64,000 nt of DNA from Pseudooceanicola aestuarii. Lineage in GTDB: Bacteria > Pseudomonadota > Alphaproteobacteria > Rhodobacterales > Rhodobacteraceae. The DNA lies in contig NZ_JAAFZC010000003.1 in the NCBI RefSeq assembly GCF_010614805.1, positions 1 to 64,000 on the forward strand, written 5' to 3'. The notes beneath the pieces were generated by a model. It was not told the DNA's origin and made no database searches. It saw only the letters and a program-made list of their open reading frames with translations. Shown here one piece after another: positions 43,205 through 52,515 of the stretch (positions are counted from its first letter, which is position 1; each line of letters begins with the position of its first letter). The translations under genes and the position numbers were made by a program.

Positions 43205-43780
43205 TCAGCCGAGCCTCCGTTTGAACCACCCCTTGCCGGCGCCGTCTGCCCCCGTCTCCTCCACGGGGATGTCGGGCGTTTGGATTTCGGCGCGGGGTTG
43301 CGCCTCTGTGTCGGCGCGGACTTCCACGACATTCAACGCGCGGTCTTCCACGACGGACTGAAATTCGACAAAGAACTGATCGGCCAGCTTGCGGGTGAAA
43401 CCGTCGATGACCCGGCCGCCCAGCTGCGCCAGCTTGCCGCCCACCTTGGCCTCCACGGCGTAGGACAGGCGGGTGCCCGGCCCCTCCGGGGCCAATGTCA
43501 CCACCGCGCCGCCCCGCGCGAACCCTGCCGCGCCGCCCTTGCCCGCGCCGGTCAGGCGCAGGTGTTCGCCGGGTACCATGTCGGACAGGCTGACCTCTCC
43601 CTGAAAGCGGGCGCGCACCGGGCCGACTTTCTGGGTCACGACCGCCGCGAACCCGTCTGCGGGGGTGCCTGTCAGGCTTTCGCAACCGGGGATGCAGGAC
43701 CGCAGGACCGCCGGGTCCAGCAGCGCGTCCCAGACAAGGCCGGGCGGCGCTGCGATCAGGCGGTCTTCGTTCAGGTTCAT
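43205..43780 (-). CDS. SRPBCC/CoxG-family protein
   Basis: Protein of 191 aa of the CoxG (carbon monoxide dehydrogenase subunit G) family. The START-like fold is recognisable by VWDALLDPAVLRSCIPGCESL and later AKVGGKLAQLGGRVIDGFTRKLADQFF, with a charged tail ending GWFKRRLG. CoxG proteins recruit or assist the hydroxylase, sometimes at the membrane. The ATG at 43780 follows GGAGG; an upstream in-frame extension has no support. It is the first gene of the operon (G-S-L-M) and divergent from the response-regulator gene. Confidence 0.88.
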   Translation of the reverse strand: MNLNEDRLIAAPPGLVWDALLDPAVLRSCIPGCESLTGTPADGFAAVVTQKVGPVRARFQGEVSLSDMVPGEHLRLTGAGKGGAAGFARGGAVVTLAPEGPGTRLSYAVEAKVGGKLAQLGGRVIDGFTRKLADQFFVEFQSVVEDRALNVVEVRADTEAQPRAEIQTPDIPVEETGADGAGKGWFKRRLG

Positions 43781-43975
43781 GGCTGGCCTCCGGGCTCGCT
43801 TGACCGGAATGCTAGGAAGAAAACCGGCGTCGGGATATGCGACCTTTGACGTAGGGGCGGCTTCGCGCGGATTGCCGCCCGTGGCGCGTGTCGTGGCGGC
43901 CCCCTCAGACCTTTGGCGCGGTTCGACGCGGGCGCACGCCGTGTTAGGGTGGGCCAACCTGAGAACGGACCGAAT

Positions 43976-44647
43976 ATGCCCAACCGCCTGCGCCACGCCC
44001 TGATCATCGACGATCACCCGCTGTTCTGCGACGCGCTGTCGATGACCCTGCGCATGATCGTCGGCATCGATGCCGTATCTGTCGCGCAGGATCTGGGCAC
44101 CGCCATCGCCAAGGTTGAGGCCGATCCCGGCCATGATGTCATCCTGCTGGACCTGAACCTGCCGGACGTATCGGGGCTGGACGGGTTGATCCGGCTGAAA
44201 CAGGCGGCGGGCCGGGTGCCGGTGATTGTCGTCTCGTCCCTGTCCGAGGCGTCGGTGATGCGCGCCGCGATCGCGGCCGGGGCGGCCGGTTTCGTGCCCA
44301 AGCATTCCCCCCGCGAGGTCTTCCAGCAGGCGTTTCAGACCATCGCCGACGGACAGGTCTATCTACCCGACGAGATCGGCACCGACGCCGCCCCCGACGA
44401 GGCCGGCACCGAACGCGAAACCGCCGTTGAACGTCTGGCACAATTGACGCGCCAGCAGATGAAGATCCTGGAACTGATCTGCGAGGGCAAGCTGAACAAG
44501 CAGATCGCCCATGACCTGACCATCGCGGAGGCAACGGTAAAGGCCCATATCACCGCCATCATGCGCAAGCTGGGCGTGCAAAGCCGGACCCAGGCCGTCC
44601 TGATCGCGCAGCGGGCGAATTTCGGGAACCTGTTGCAAGACGGCTGA
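43976..44647 (+). CDS. LuxR-type two-component response regulator
   Basis: Response regulator of 223 aa. The receiver has the acidic pair in LIIDDHPLF, phosphoacceptor Asp59 (ILLDLNLPDVSG) and Lys of FVPKHSP. The LuxR/NarL helix-turn-helix is near residues 160-215 (LTRQQMKILELICEGKLNKQ, then TVKAHITAIMRKLGV). The ATG at 43976 gives the standard start. It precedes a FIST protein and a hybrid kinase on the same strand, its probable partners, and is divergent from the molybdenum-hydroxylase operon, a likely target. Confidence 0.9.
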   Translation: MPNRLRHALIIDDHPLFCDALSMTLRMIVGIDAVSVAQDLGTAIAKVEADPGHDVILLDLNLPDVSGLDGLIRLKQAAGRVPVIVVSSLSEASVMRAAIAAGAAGFVPKHSPREVFQQAFQTIADGQVYLPDEIGTDAAPDEAGTERETAVERLAQLTRQQMKILELICEGKLNKQIAHDLTIAEATVKAHITAIMRKLGVQSRTQAVLIAQRANFGNLLQDG

Positions 44648-44693
44648 GACAGGGCCATCCTCCGCACCTGACCGCAGGGAAGGATGAGTGACC

Positions 44694-45872
44694 ATGCATG
44701 CCGGTGCCGGACCGACCGTCACAGCGACTGCTGCCGCGCGCCACGTGCTGACCCATGCCGCGGATTGCACCGATCCCGACGGGTTGCCCCAGATCGCCCG
44801 CGCCTTTGCCGGGCGCGACATGGCACTGGTGGTGTTCTTCGTCTCTCCCCTCACCGATTTCGCCGCCACCATGCGGCAGGCGGATTCGCTGTTTCCCGGC
44901 TGCCGCACCATCGGCTGCACCACGGGCGGAGAGATCGCGGGCGACGGCTATGCCGAGGGACGGATCGTCGCCGTGGGTTTCCCCGCCGCCGATTTCATCG
45001 CCGAACCGGTGCTGCTGCGCGGATTGCGCGATCTGGACCGGCAGGCGCTGATCGCAGACATGATCCGCCGCCGTGCCCGGCTCGCCGCCACCCGCCCCGA
45101 CTGGCGCGGCGAATTCGGACTGTTGCTGGTGGACGGCATGACCCTGATGGAGGACCGCGTCGCCGCCGCCTGTGCCGATGCGCTTGGCCCGGTGCAGATG
45201 TTCGGCGGCTCTGCCGGGGATGGCACGCGGTTCGAATGGACCGCCGTCGCCATGGACGGGGTGGTGCATCGCGACGCAGCGGTCCTGACCTCCGTGCGGA
45301 CGCGGTGCCGGGTGCGGGTGTTCTCCATCAACCACCTGACGCCCACGGATCAGCGCGTCGTCGTCACCAGCGCCGACCCCAGCCGCAGGCTGGTGCACGA
45401 GATCAACGCCGAACCGGCGGCGCGCGAATATGCGCGCCTGCTGGGCAAGGATCCCGAACAGCTGGACACCTTCACCTTTGCCGCCCATCCCGTCGCCGTG
45501 CGGTTCGGCGGCCAGCACCAGGTGCGCGCGATCCAGAAGGTCGGAAAGGACGGCGCGCTGGTCTTCTTCTCCGCCATCGAGGAGGGGCTGGTGCTGTCGC
45601 TGGCCACCCCCGCCCACATGGCCACCCACCTGGATCGGGAGCTGTCCGCGCTGCGCGACGATGGTCCGCCGGACACGATCCTGGCCTGCGATTGTATCCT
45701 GCGGCGCATGGAGGCGCAGGAGAAACAGCAGATGCACGCCGTCTCTGCCGTGCTGCGCGATCACGGGGTGGTGGGCTTTTCCACCTATGGCGAACAGATG
45801 GGCGGGATGCATGTGAACCAGACGATGACGGGCCTGGCCCTTTACCCGCCGGAGCGGCCCGCGCGATGGTGA
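44694..45872 (+). CDS. FIST-domain sensor protein (NosP-like)
   Basis: Cytoplasmic sensor of 392 aa with FIST_N (about 25-215, e.g. CRTIGCTTGGEIAGDGY) followed by FIST_C (about 215-380, e.g. VVGFSTYGEQMGGMHVNQTM). In Pseudomonas a FIST protein encoded next to the NahK kinase (NosP) is a haem-based nitric-oxide sensor that controls that kinase. Gene order here is the same (FIST then NahK-like hybrid kinase, overlapping by 7 bp). The start is either this ATG (10 nt after GGGAAGGA) or a GTG at 44688; neither changes the domains. Whether haem is bound cannot be told from sequence alone. Confidence 0.82.
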   Translation: MHAGAGPTVTATAAARHVLTHAADCTDPDGLPQIARAFAGRDMALVVFFVSPLTDFAATMRQADSLFPGCRTIGCTTGGEIAGDGYAEGRIVAVGFPAADFIAEPVLLRGLRDLDRQALIADMIRRRARLAATRPDWRGEFGLLLVDGMTLMEDRVAAACADALGPVQMFGGSAGDGTRFEWTAVAMDGVVHRDAAVLTSVRTRCRVRVFSINHLTPTDQRVVVTSADPSRRLVHEINAEPAAREYARLLGKDPEQLDTFTFAAHPVAVRFGGQHQVRAIQKVGKDGALVFFSAIEEGLVLSLATPAHMATHLDRELSALRDDGPPDTILACDCILRRMEAQEKQQMHAVSAVLRDHGVVGFSTYGEQMGGMHVNQTMTGLALYPPERPARW

Positions 45873-48091
45873 TCCAGCTGGTGAACGAGGCCGACACGCT
45901 GGAGCGGCAGAACGAGAAACTGCTGAAGATCACCGAGGTTCTGATCCGCCGGGTGGAGCAGTTCACCAATGACGACGCCGCCGCCTACGAGCAGTTCCAA
46001 CGCGCCGTGATGCTGGAGGACCAGGTCCGCTCCCGCACCGGAGAGCTGGAGGAGGCGCTGAACCTTCTCAACGAATCCAACGCCCAGCTGTCCGCCGCGA
46101 TGCGCGAGGCCGACGGCGCCCGCCAGACCCTGACCAACGCGATCGAAACGATCCGCGAGGGGTTCGGATTGTTCGATGCAGATGACCGGCTGGTCCTGTG
46201 CAACAGCCGCTTCGGCATGTTCATGCCCGACATCCGCGCCCATCTGAAACCGGGACTGCGGTTCCACGACTATATCGACCACGCCAGCCGGTCGCGGTTC
46301 ATCGACCTGCCGCCAGGCACCCGCGCACTGAACTGGGCCGAGCGGCGGCGCCAGCGTCACCTGGAAGAACATGTCGTGTTCAACATCGCGATCACCGGCG
46401 ACCGTTGGGTGCAGGTCAGCGAACACCGCACCGCCGCCGGCCAGACGGTGATCCTGCAAACCGACGTCACCGACATCATGCGCATCGAACGGCGCGAACG
46501 GTCGCGAATTCTGGACAACCAGTCCCGCCTGATCGCCGCCACGCTGGAACATCTGGACCAGGGGGTTGCCGTGCTGGACGCGCAGGCCACGCTGATCGGC
46601 TGGAACGCGCGGCTGTCGGAGCTGCTGGGCCTGCCGTTGACCCGGCTGCGGCGGGGCGCCCCCGCCGCCATGCTGCTGGACCACCTGCGCGGTGTCGCCC
46701 CCGACGCCCCCGACGCCGGCGCTGCCGCCGCCGACCGGCTGGACCAATGGATGGCAAGCGACGCCCGCCCGCCGCTGGTGTTCGACATGACCCGCCTGCC
46801 GGCCACCGCGCTGAAGGTCAACGCGCGCGGGATGCCCGGCGGCGGGCGGGTCATCTCCTTTACCGATATCACCTCGGAACGGCAGGCCGCGCTGGACCTG
46901 TTGCGCGCCAAGGAGACGCTGGAACGCCGGGTCATGGACCGCACGCTAGAGCTGGAGGACGCGCTGAGCGCGGCGGAACGCGCCAATGCCAGCCGCTCAC
47001 GTTTCGTCGCGGCGGCCAGTCACGACCTGCTGCAACCGCTGTCGGCGGCCCGGCTTTTTGTCTCCTCTCTGGCCTCCGGGGCAGTGCGCGATCCCGCCAC
47101 GGGGGTGGAGGTGCTGGGCAAGATCTCAAGCGCGCTGGACAGCGTCGAGGACATGATCGGCGCGCTGCTTGAAATGTCCAAGCTGGAGACTTTGCGCGAC
47201 AGTTTCGACATCCGGCCCGTATCCCTGGGCGCGCTGCTGACCCGGCTGGACGGAGAGTTCCAGCCCCTTGCCGCGCGCAAGGGGATCGGCCTGCGGGTGC
47301 TGCCCTGCACCGATTGGGGCCTGTCGGACCCGACCTACCTGCGGCGGATCATCCAGAATCTGATCGGAAATGCCATCCGCTATACCGCCACCGGGCGGGT
47401 GCTGGTGGGGGTGCGACGGCGCGGGCCGATGCTGCGGATTGATGTCTGCGACACCGGCCCCGGCATCCCCGAGGATGCGCAAAGCGTGATCTTCGAGGAA
47501 TTCCAGCGTCTGGACCACCGCCACAGCAGCAGTGAAGGGCTGGGCCTGGGGCTGACAATCGTGGACCGGGCCTGTGGCGCGCTTGGCCATCCGCTGACGC
47601 TGCGCTCGGTCGTGGGGCGGGGGTCGTGTTTCTCCGTTTCCGTGCCGCGCGCCCGCGCCCGCCCGGTCCATGCCCCGCCGCAGAACCCGGCCCTCGCCGT
47701 GCCACAGATGCCGGGCGCCGGGCGGCTTGTGCTGGCCGTGGATGACGATGCCGCGATCCGCGAGGCGCTGGATTACGCGCTGACCGGCAAGGGCCACCAC
47801 GTCATGACCACCGCAAGCGTCGCGGAGGGGCTGGCCCTGCTGGCGGAGGCGGAGGTGCAACCCGACGCCATCATCCTGGATTTCCAGCTGGGGCGCGGGC
47901 TGACCGCGCTGGATTGCCTGGCGGAGATCCGTACCGTCCTGCCCGATGTTCCGATCTGCGTGCTGACCGCGAATTCCACCCCTGATGTTGCCGCCCGCTG
48001 CGCCGCCGCCGGGCTGGTACTGCGCCTGAAACCCGCCCGCGCCGAAGATCTGGACCAGCTGATCCGCGGCCTGACCCCGGCGCCGTCCTGA
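45866..48091 (+). CDS. Hybrid sensor histidine kinase (NahK/ErcS-like)
   Basis: Soluble hybrid kinase of 741 aa without membrane segments. An N-terminal coiled coil (residues about 5-95) leads into PAS-type domains (about 95-210 and 225-335). HisKA follows with phosphoacceptor His386 (AAASHDLLQPLSAARLF). The ATPase domain has LIGNAIRYTATGR, CDTGPGIPED and GLGLGLTIVDRA. A C-terminal receiver has VDDDAAIRE and Asp672 (AIILDFQLGRG). This layout matches NahK/ErcS' of pseudomonads. It overlaps the FIST gene by 7 bp (ATGGTGA). Phosphate probably goes to the LuxR regulator upstream, possibly through a phosphotransfer protein encoded elsewhere. Confidence 0.9.
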   Translation: MVIQLVNEADTLERQNEKLLKITEVLIRRVEQFTNDDAAAYEQFQRAVMLEDQVRSRTGELEEALNLLNESNAQLSAAMREADGARQTLTNAIETIREGFGLFDADDRLVLCNSRFGMFMPDIRAHLKPGLRFHDYIDHASRSRFIDLPPGTRALNWAERRRQRHLEEHVVFNIAITGDRWVQVSEHRTAAGQTVILQTDVTDIMRIERRERSRILDNQSRLIAATLEHLDQGVAVLDAQATLIGWNARLSELLGLPLTRLRRGAPAAMLLDHLRGVAPDAPDAGAAAADRLDQWMASDARPPLVFDMTRLPATALKVNARGMPGGGRVISFTDITSERQAALDLLRAKETLERRVMDRTLELEDALSAAERANASRSRFVAAASHDLLQPLSAARLFVSSLASGAVRDPATGVEVLGKISSALDSVEDMIGALLEMSKLETLRDSFDIRPVSLGALLTRLDGEFQPLAARKGIGLRVLPCTDWGLSDPTYLRRIIQNLIGNAIRYTATGRVLVGVRRRGPMLRIDVCDTGPGIPEDAQSVIFEEFQRLDHRHSSSEGLGLGLTIVDRACGALGHPLTLRSVVGRGSCFSVSVPRARARPVHAPPQNPALAVPQMPGAGRLVLAVDDDAAIREALDYALTGKGHHVMTTASVAEGLALLAEAEVQPDAIILDFQLGRGLTALDCLAEIRTVLPDVPICVLTANSTPDVAARCAAAGLVLRLKPARAEDLDQLIRGLTPAPS

Positions 48092-48109
48092 TCTGCCAGC
48101 AGCCCCGCG

Positions 48110-48766
48110 CTACCCGGCCTGGAACACCCGGTCGCGCAGGAATTGCGCGGTCAGGGAATAATGCGAGGTCAGCGCCGCGATGGCACGCGGGGCGTCCCGG
48201 CCGATGGCAGCTTCGGCGATGTCGCGATGCTCCTGCTCCGCATTGCGGCCCTCACCCTCGACCGCCAGGGACAGGCGGCGATAGCGATCGTTCTGGTCGC
48301 GCAGCGTGTCGCAGAAGGTCAGGGTGATCGGGGATCCGCAGGCGGAGATCAGCGCCTGGTGATAATCGACATGGCGGGTTTCCCATTGCCGGTCGAACAG
48401 GGTCTGATCCTCTGGCTGGCGGCGCGGCAGCCGGTCCAGCACATGCAGGGCAGAGAGGATCCGCGCCTCCCACATCTCGTCACCGTGGCGAATCGATTGC
48501 TCCAGCGCCCAGGATTCCAGCCGGATGCGCGTCGCCACCAGATCGTCCAGATCATCGCGGCTGACCCGGCTGACCCGGTAGCCCCGGTTATGCTCTGCCG
48601 TCACCAACCCGGTGGCGACCAGCCGTGACAGGGCTTCTCGTACCGGCGAGACGCTCATCCCGCAGAGTTCCTGCAAATCCGTCGCCTTCAACGCCATGCC
48701 GGGTGCCAGTTTGCCCGACAGGATGGCGTCCCGCACGATTTCCCACGCCTGTTCGCTTCTGCTCAC
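48110..48766 (-). CDS. GntR-family regulator (FCD type)
   Basis: Regulator of 218 aa. A GntR winged helix (residues about 5-70: AWEIVRDAILSGKLAPGMAL, SVSPVREALSRLVATGLV) is followed by an FCD helical effector domain (HVDYHQALISACGSP supplies metal-ligand-type residues). The start is a GTG at 48766 with only a weak ribosome binding site. It is divergent from TRAP system 4 with its FAH hydrolase and lactonase, and so is the likely repressor of that block. Confidence 0.9.
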   Translation of the reverse strand: MSRSEQAWEIVRDAILSGKLAPGMALKATDLQELCGMSVSPVREALSRLVATGLVTAEHNRGYRVSRVSRDDLDDLVATRIRLESWALEQSIRHGDEMWEARILSALHVLDRLPRRQPEDQTLFDRQWETRHVDYHQALISACGSPITLTFCDTLRDQNDRYRRLSLAVEGEGRNAEQEHRDIAEAAIGRDAPRAIAALTSHYSLTAQFLRDRVFQAG

Positions 48767-48785
48767 CTTCGTTTATCCACCAAAT

Positions 48786-48802
48786 TTTCGAAAGTCTTGA
48801 CT
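48786..48802. promoter_or_regulatory. Putative GntR operator and -35 element
   Basis: TTTCGAAA (48786-48793) is a perfect palindrome 3 bp before TTGACT (48797-48802), a good -35 for the forward TRAP operon. The -10 is unclear (TACATC at 18 bp spacing is the best). A second TTTCGA lies at 48805-48810. Confidence 0.4.
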
Positions 48803-48867
48803 AGTTTCGACGATAATGCCTACATCACGAGGCAATGTGCAACCGATTTATCTTTGGAGGAGGGGAT

Positions 48868-49845
48868 ATGAAGGGGTTTTGTCTGAGCATGGCCATGGGC
48901 CTGTCGCTGCTGTCCGCACCCGTTGCGGCGCAGGATGTCACGATCCGGTTTCCGGTCGAATATTCGTTGGAAATCACACCGGGCGCGGCGAACAAGGAAT
49001 TCAAACGGCTGGTGGAGGAACGCTCCGACGGGCGGATCGAGGTGAAGTTCTTCCCCAGTGGCAGCCTGTATCGCGGGCTGGATCTGGTGCAGGCGATCCT
49101 GCGTGGCGATGCGGAGATGACCACCCTGATCTCCGCCTACTGGAGCGCCCTGACGCCCCGTGCCGCCGTCTCGGAGCTGCCCTATGCCTTTCCGACGAAA
49201 CAGGCGTTCTACAACGCGATCGACGACCGGTTCTTTGAACGGGTCTATGCCGAGGCCGAGGAAAAGGGCGTAACCGTCATCGGCATCCTGCCGTTCGACT
49301 ACCTGGTGCCGGGCAGCCGCGAAACCGCGCTGGTCGCGCCGGAGGACTTCGCCGGGCTGAAGTTCCGCGGCCTGGGCAAGGTCAACCTGGCGATGCTGCA
49401 ATTGCTGGACGCGACGCCGGTGTCGATCAACTTCGGCGAGATCTCTCCGGCCATCCAGCAGGGCGTGATCGACGGGCTGAACGTGCCGACGGACAGTTTC
49501 ACCATCTACAAATGGGACGAAAGCATCCGGCATGTCACCTATGCCTCCTATTACATGGCCTTCTATCCCTGGACGGTGAATACCGAATGGTGGAACGGTC
49601 TGGACGCCGATCTGCGTGACATCATTCAGGAGACGGCGCGCGAGGTTGCCGCCGATCACCGGGCGCTGGCCGAAGCGGCCTCGGACAAGGCACTGGAGGA
49701 TCTGCGCGCCGCCGGTGTCGCCGTGCACATGCCGACAGATGAGGAGCGCGCCACCTGGATGGCGGCCACGCAACCGGTCTGGACCCAGTTCGAAGATCAG
49801 ATCGGGGTGGAGCTGATGGACGAGCTGAAAGGCTACCACGAATGA
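48868..49845 (+). CDS. TRAP transporter solute-binding protein DctP (system 4)
   Basis: Periplasmic binding protein of 325 aa with a signal peptide (residues 1-21, VAA|QD). GGAGGAGGGG lies just upstream of the ATG at 48868. The ligand-site block is LKFRGLGKVNLAMLQLLDATP, then SPAIQQGVIDGLNVP. It starts a dctP-dctQ-dctM-FAH-amidohydrolase operon under a divergent GntR gene. The enzymes suggest a sugar acid or its lactone as cargo. Confidence 0.91.
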   Translation: MKGFCLSMAMGLSLLSAPVAAQDVTIRFPVEYSLEITPGAANKEFKRLVEERSDGRIEVKFFPSGSLYRGLDLVQAILRGDAEMTTLISAYWSALTPRAAVSELPYAFPTKQAFYNAIDDRFFERVYAEAEEKGVTVIGILPFDYLVPGSRETALVAPEDFAGLKFRGLGKVNLAMLQLLDATPVSINFGEISPAIQQGVIDGLNVPTDSFTIYKWDESIRHVTYASYYMAFYPWTVNTEWWNGLDADLRDIIQETAREVAADHRALAEAASDKALEDLRAAGVAVHMPTDEERATWMAATQPVWTQFEDQIGVELMDELKGYHE

Positions 49846-50345
49846 TCCTGCGTCGGATCAGCACCGCTCTCGCCAGGGCAGAGGATGGCCTCGCCGCCCT
49901 CAATCTCGCGGCGGTGTTCGGGCTGGTCAGCTACGAGATGACGGCCCGAACCCTGTTCGGGTCGTCCCTCCCCTGGGCGGAGGAGATGTCGCGGGTGCTG
50001 CTGATTTCGCTGGTCTACATCAGCGCGGTGGGGCTGACGCGCAGCAACGGGCATATCCGGGTGGAATTCATCGTCACCGCCCTGCCCGACCGGCTGCAAG
50101 GCGCGGTGGTCTGGCTGTCCGACCTGCTGTGCCTGGCCTTCGCGCTGACGGCGACCTGGCTGGGCGTGGTTTTCGTGCGGGAATCCATGCGCTTCAATCT
50201 CAGCTTCGCGCATTCGGACCTACCGTTTCCGGTCTGGGTGGCCCAACTGATCGTTCCCGTGGGCTTTGCCCTGATTTCCCTGCGGCTGCTGCTGCGCCTT
50301 CTGGGCGCCCGATCCGGCGCCGCTACCGATCCGCAAGGAACCTGA
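49842..50345 (+). CDS. TRAP transporter small permease DctQ (system 4)
   Basis: Inner-membrane subunit of 167 aa with four hydrophobic segments and the conserved block LPWAEEMSRVLLISLVYISA. It overlaps dctP by 4 bp (ATGA), and its stop TGA directly precedes the dctM ATG. Confidence 0.9.
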   Translation: MILRRISTALARAEDGLAALNLAAVFGLVSYEMTARTLFGSSLPWAEEMSRVLLISLVYISAVGLTRSNGHIRVEFIVTALPDRLQGAVVWLSDLLCLAFALTATWLGVVFVRESMRFNLSFAHSDLPFPVWVAQLIVPVGFALISLRLLLRLLGARSGAATDPQGT

Positions 50346-51611
50346 ATGTCCGCGCTTCTTGTCTGTCTTATCCTGGTCTTCCTGGCCCTGGGCGTGCCTG
50401 TCGGCTTTGCCCTGTGGCTGTCCGGGCTGATCTTCGTGCTGGCCACCGGCGCGACCTCTCTCACCCAGATCGCGCAATCGGTCTATTCGGGGCTGGACAG
50501 CTTCGTGCTGCTGGCGGTGCCGTTCTTCATTCTGGCGGGCAACATCATGCTGCGCTCGGGCTTTGCGCGCTATCTCTTCGACCTGATGCAAAGCCTGGTG
50601 GGCAGCGTCCCCGGCGGCGCCTCCATCGGGGCCAGCGGGGCCTCCGCGATATTTGGCGCGATGACGGGATCTTCCGTTGCCTCCGCCGCCGCATTGGGCC
50701 GCACCATGATCCCCACCATGGAGGGGCTGGGCTATCCACGCCAATACACCGCCGGGCTGATGGCGGCGGGCGGCACGCTGGGCATCCTGATCCCGCCCTC
50801 TGTCGCCATGGTGATCTTTGCCGAGCTGTCGCAGCAATCGGTCAAGTCGCTGTTCCTGGCCGGGGTGGTGCCAGGCCTTGTCTCGGCCGTGGCGATCGGG
50901 GCGGTGGCCTTCACCATCGCGTTCCGCCATGGCTACGGGCTGCGCACCGAACCGTTTTCCTGGACCGCCGTGGGCCGCAGCCTGCTGACCGCCGGGCCGG
51001 CGCTGGCCATGCCCGCCATCGTGCTGGGCGGGATCTACACAGGCACCACCACCCCGACAGAGGCCGCGGCGCTGTCCGTCGTCTACGGGCTGTTCGTGGG
51101 CATGGTGGTCTATCGCTCCATCGGGTGGCGCGACCTGCCCGCCATTTTCGTGGACAGCGCGCGCGGCACCGGATCGATCCTGTTCATCCTGTCGGGGGCG
51201 CTGTTCATCGGGATGCTGGCCACGCTGGTCGGCATTCCCCAGACCATCGTCGGCGCCATCGACGCGCTGAACCTGCATCCGATGGGATTTCTGCTGCTGG
51301 CCAGCCTGATGCTGATCGTACTGGGCTGTTTCCTTGACGGGTTCACCCTGCTGACCGTGGTGGCGCCGCTGCTGCTGCCCTCGGTCCAGGTGCTGGGCAT
51401 CGACCCGATCCATTTCGCCATCGTACTGGTGCTGAACATCGAGATCGCCGCCGTCACGCCGCCCATCGGGCTGAACCTCTTTGTCATCGCCGGGATCTCC
51501 GGCACCACGATGAAAGAGGTTTCCCTGGGCGTCGCGCCCTTTGTCGTGGCGCTGATGGCGGTGCTGCTGCTGTTGATCTTCGTGCCGCATCTGTCGCTGA
51601 TGCTTCTCTGA
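50346..51611 (+). CDS. TRAP transporter large permease DctM (system 4)
   Basis: Polytopic carrier of 421 aa with SAIFGAMTGSSVASAAALGR, TLGILIPPSVAMVIFAEL and GGIYTGTTTPTEAAALSVVY. The usual phenylalanine in the last motif is Thr here, a small variation. It is 31 bp upstream of the FAH-family gene. Confidence 0.92.
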   Translation: MSALLVCLILVFLALGVPVGFALWLSGLIFVLATGATSLTQIAQSVYSGLDSFVLLAVPFFILAGNIMLRSGFARYLFDLMQSLVGSVPGGASIGASGASAIFGAMTGSSVASAAALGRTMIPTMEGLGYPRQYTAGLMAAGGTLGILIPPSVAMVIFAELSQQSVKSLFLAGVVPGLVSAVAIGAVAFTIAFRHGYGLRTEPFSWTAVGRSLLTAGPALAMPAIVLGGIYTGTTTPTEAAALSVVYGLFVGMVVYRSIGWRDLPAIFVDSARGTGSILFILSGALFIGMLATLVGIPQTIVGAIDALNLHPMGFLLLASLMLIVLGCFLDGFTLLTVVAPLLLPSVQVLGIDPIHFAIVLVLNIEIAAVTPPIGLNLFVIAGISGTTMKEVSLGVAPFVVALMAVLLLLIFVPHLSLMLL

Positions 51612-51642
51612 TCCAATCTGATCGTACTACAGGAACCTGACT

Positions 51643-52485
51643 ATGAAACTTGTCCGATTTGGCCCCCAAGGCAACGAACGTCCCGGTCTTCTGGATACTG
51701 GCGGCGTGCTGCGTGACCTGTCCGGCCGCGTCGCCGATTTCGAAGGGGCGGGCGTGTCCCTCGACGCGCTGGAGACGCTGCGCGGCATCGACACCGACAG
51801 CCTGCCCGAAGTGCCGGGCGACGTCCGGTTGGGCGCGCCGCTGGCCCGGGTTGGGAATTTCCTGGCGGTGGGGCTGAACTACGCCGAACACGCCCGTGAA
51901 TCCGGCCAGCCCGCCCCGGCAGAGCCGATCCTGTTCAACAAGGCCCCCAACAGCCTGAGCGGCCCGAACGACCCGGTCCTGCGTCCGGCCACTTCGCAGA
52001 AACTGGATTGGGAGGTCGAGCTGGCAATCATCATCGGCCGCGCGGCGCACAATGTCTCCCGCGCGGATGCGCTGTCGTATGTGGCGGGCTACGCGGTGTG
52101 CAACGATGTCTCGGAACGGGCCTGGCAGGCGGAAGGCACCGGCCAGTGGGTCAAGGGCAAAAGCGCCCCGACCTTTGGTCCGCTGGGCCCCTGGCTTGTT
52201 ACCGCGGACGAGGTGCCGGACCCGCAGGCGCTGGACCTGTCGCTGTCGCTGAACGGTCAGGTGATGCAGAACGGTTCGACCTCGGACATGATCTTCGCAG
52301 TGGACGAGATCATCGCCTTTGCTTCGCAGTTCATGCGGCTGGATCCGGGCGACGTCATCACCACCGGCACGCCCTCCGGCGTGGGCATGGGCCTGTCGCC
52401 GCAGGTGTTCCTGAAGGCCGGCGATGTCATGGAGCTGACCGTGCAGGGCCTGGGCCGGCAACGCCAGCAGGTTCAGGACGCCTGA
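51643..52485 (+). CDS. Fumarylacetoacetate hydrolase-family protein (2,4-diketo acid hydrolase-like)
   Basis: FAH-fold enzyme of 280 aa. The C-terminal catalytic domain has NYAEHARESGQ, the metal ligands in DWEVELAIIIGR, VSERAWQAEGTGQWVKGKS and the end motif GDVITTGTPSGVGMG. Members of this size include 2,4-diketo-3-deoxy-L-fuconate and -rhamnonate hydrolases and FAHD1 decarboxylases. With a lactonase-like gene 30 bp downstream, a sugar-acid pathway is most likely. It is not the tyrosine-pathway fumarylacetoacetase, which is separate in this window at 25042-26268. Confidence 0.87.
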   Translation: MKLVRFGPQGNERPGLLDTGGVLRDLSGRVADFEGAGVSLDALETLRGIDTDSLPEVPGDVRLGAPLARVGNFLAVGLNYAEHARESGQPAPAEPILFNKAPNSLSGPNDPVLRPATSQKLDWEVELAIIIGRAAHNVSRADALSYVAGYAVCNDVSERAWQAEGTGQWVKGKSAPTFGPLGPWLVTADEVPDPQALDLSLSLNGQVMQNGSTSDMIFAVDEIIAFASQFMRLDPGDVITTGTPSGVGMGLSPQVFLKAGDVMELTVQGLGRQRQQVQDA

Positions 52486-52515
52486 TCCGGCACACCAGGG
52501 AGAGGAGCCCGCGCC

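Noticed and set aside
44684..45865. In-frame upstream extension of the hybrid kinase from 44684
   Set aside because: This part is the shadow of the FIST gene, which has clear domains in another frame; the kinase ATG at 45866 overlaps the FIST stop as expected.
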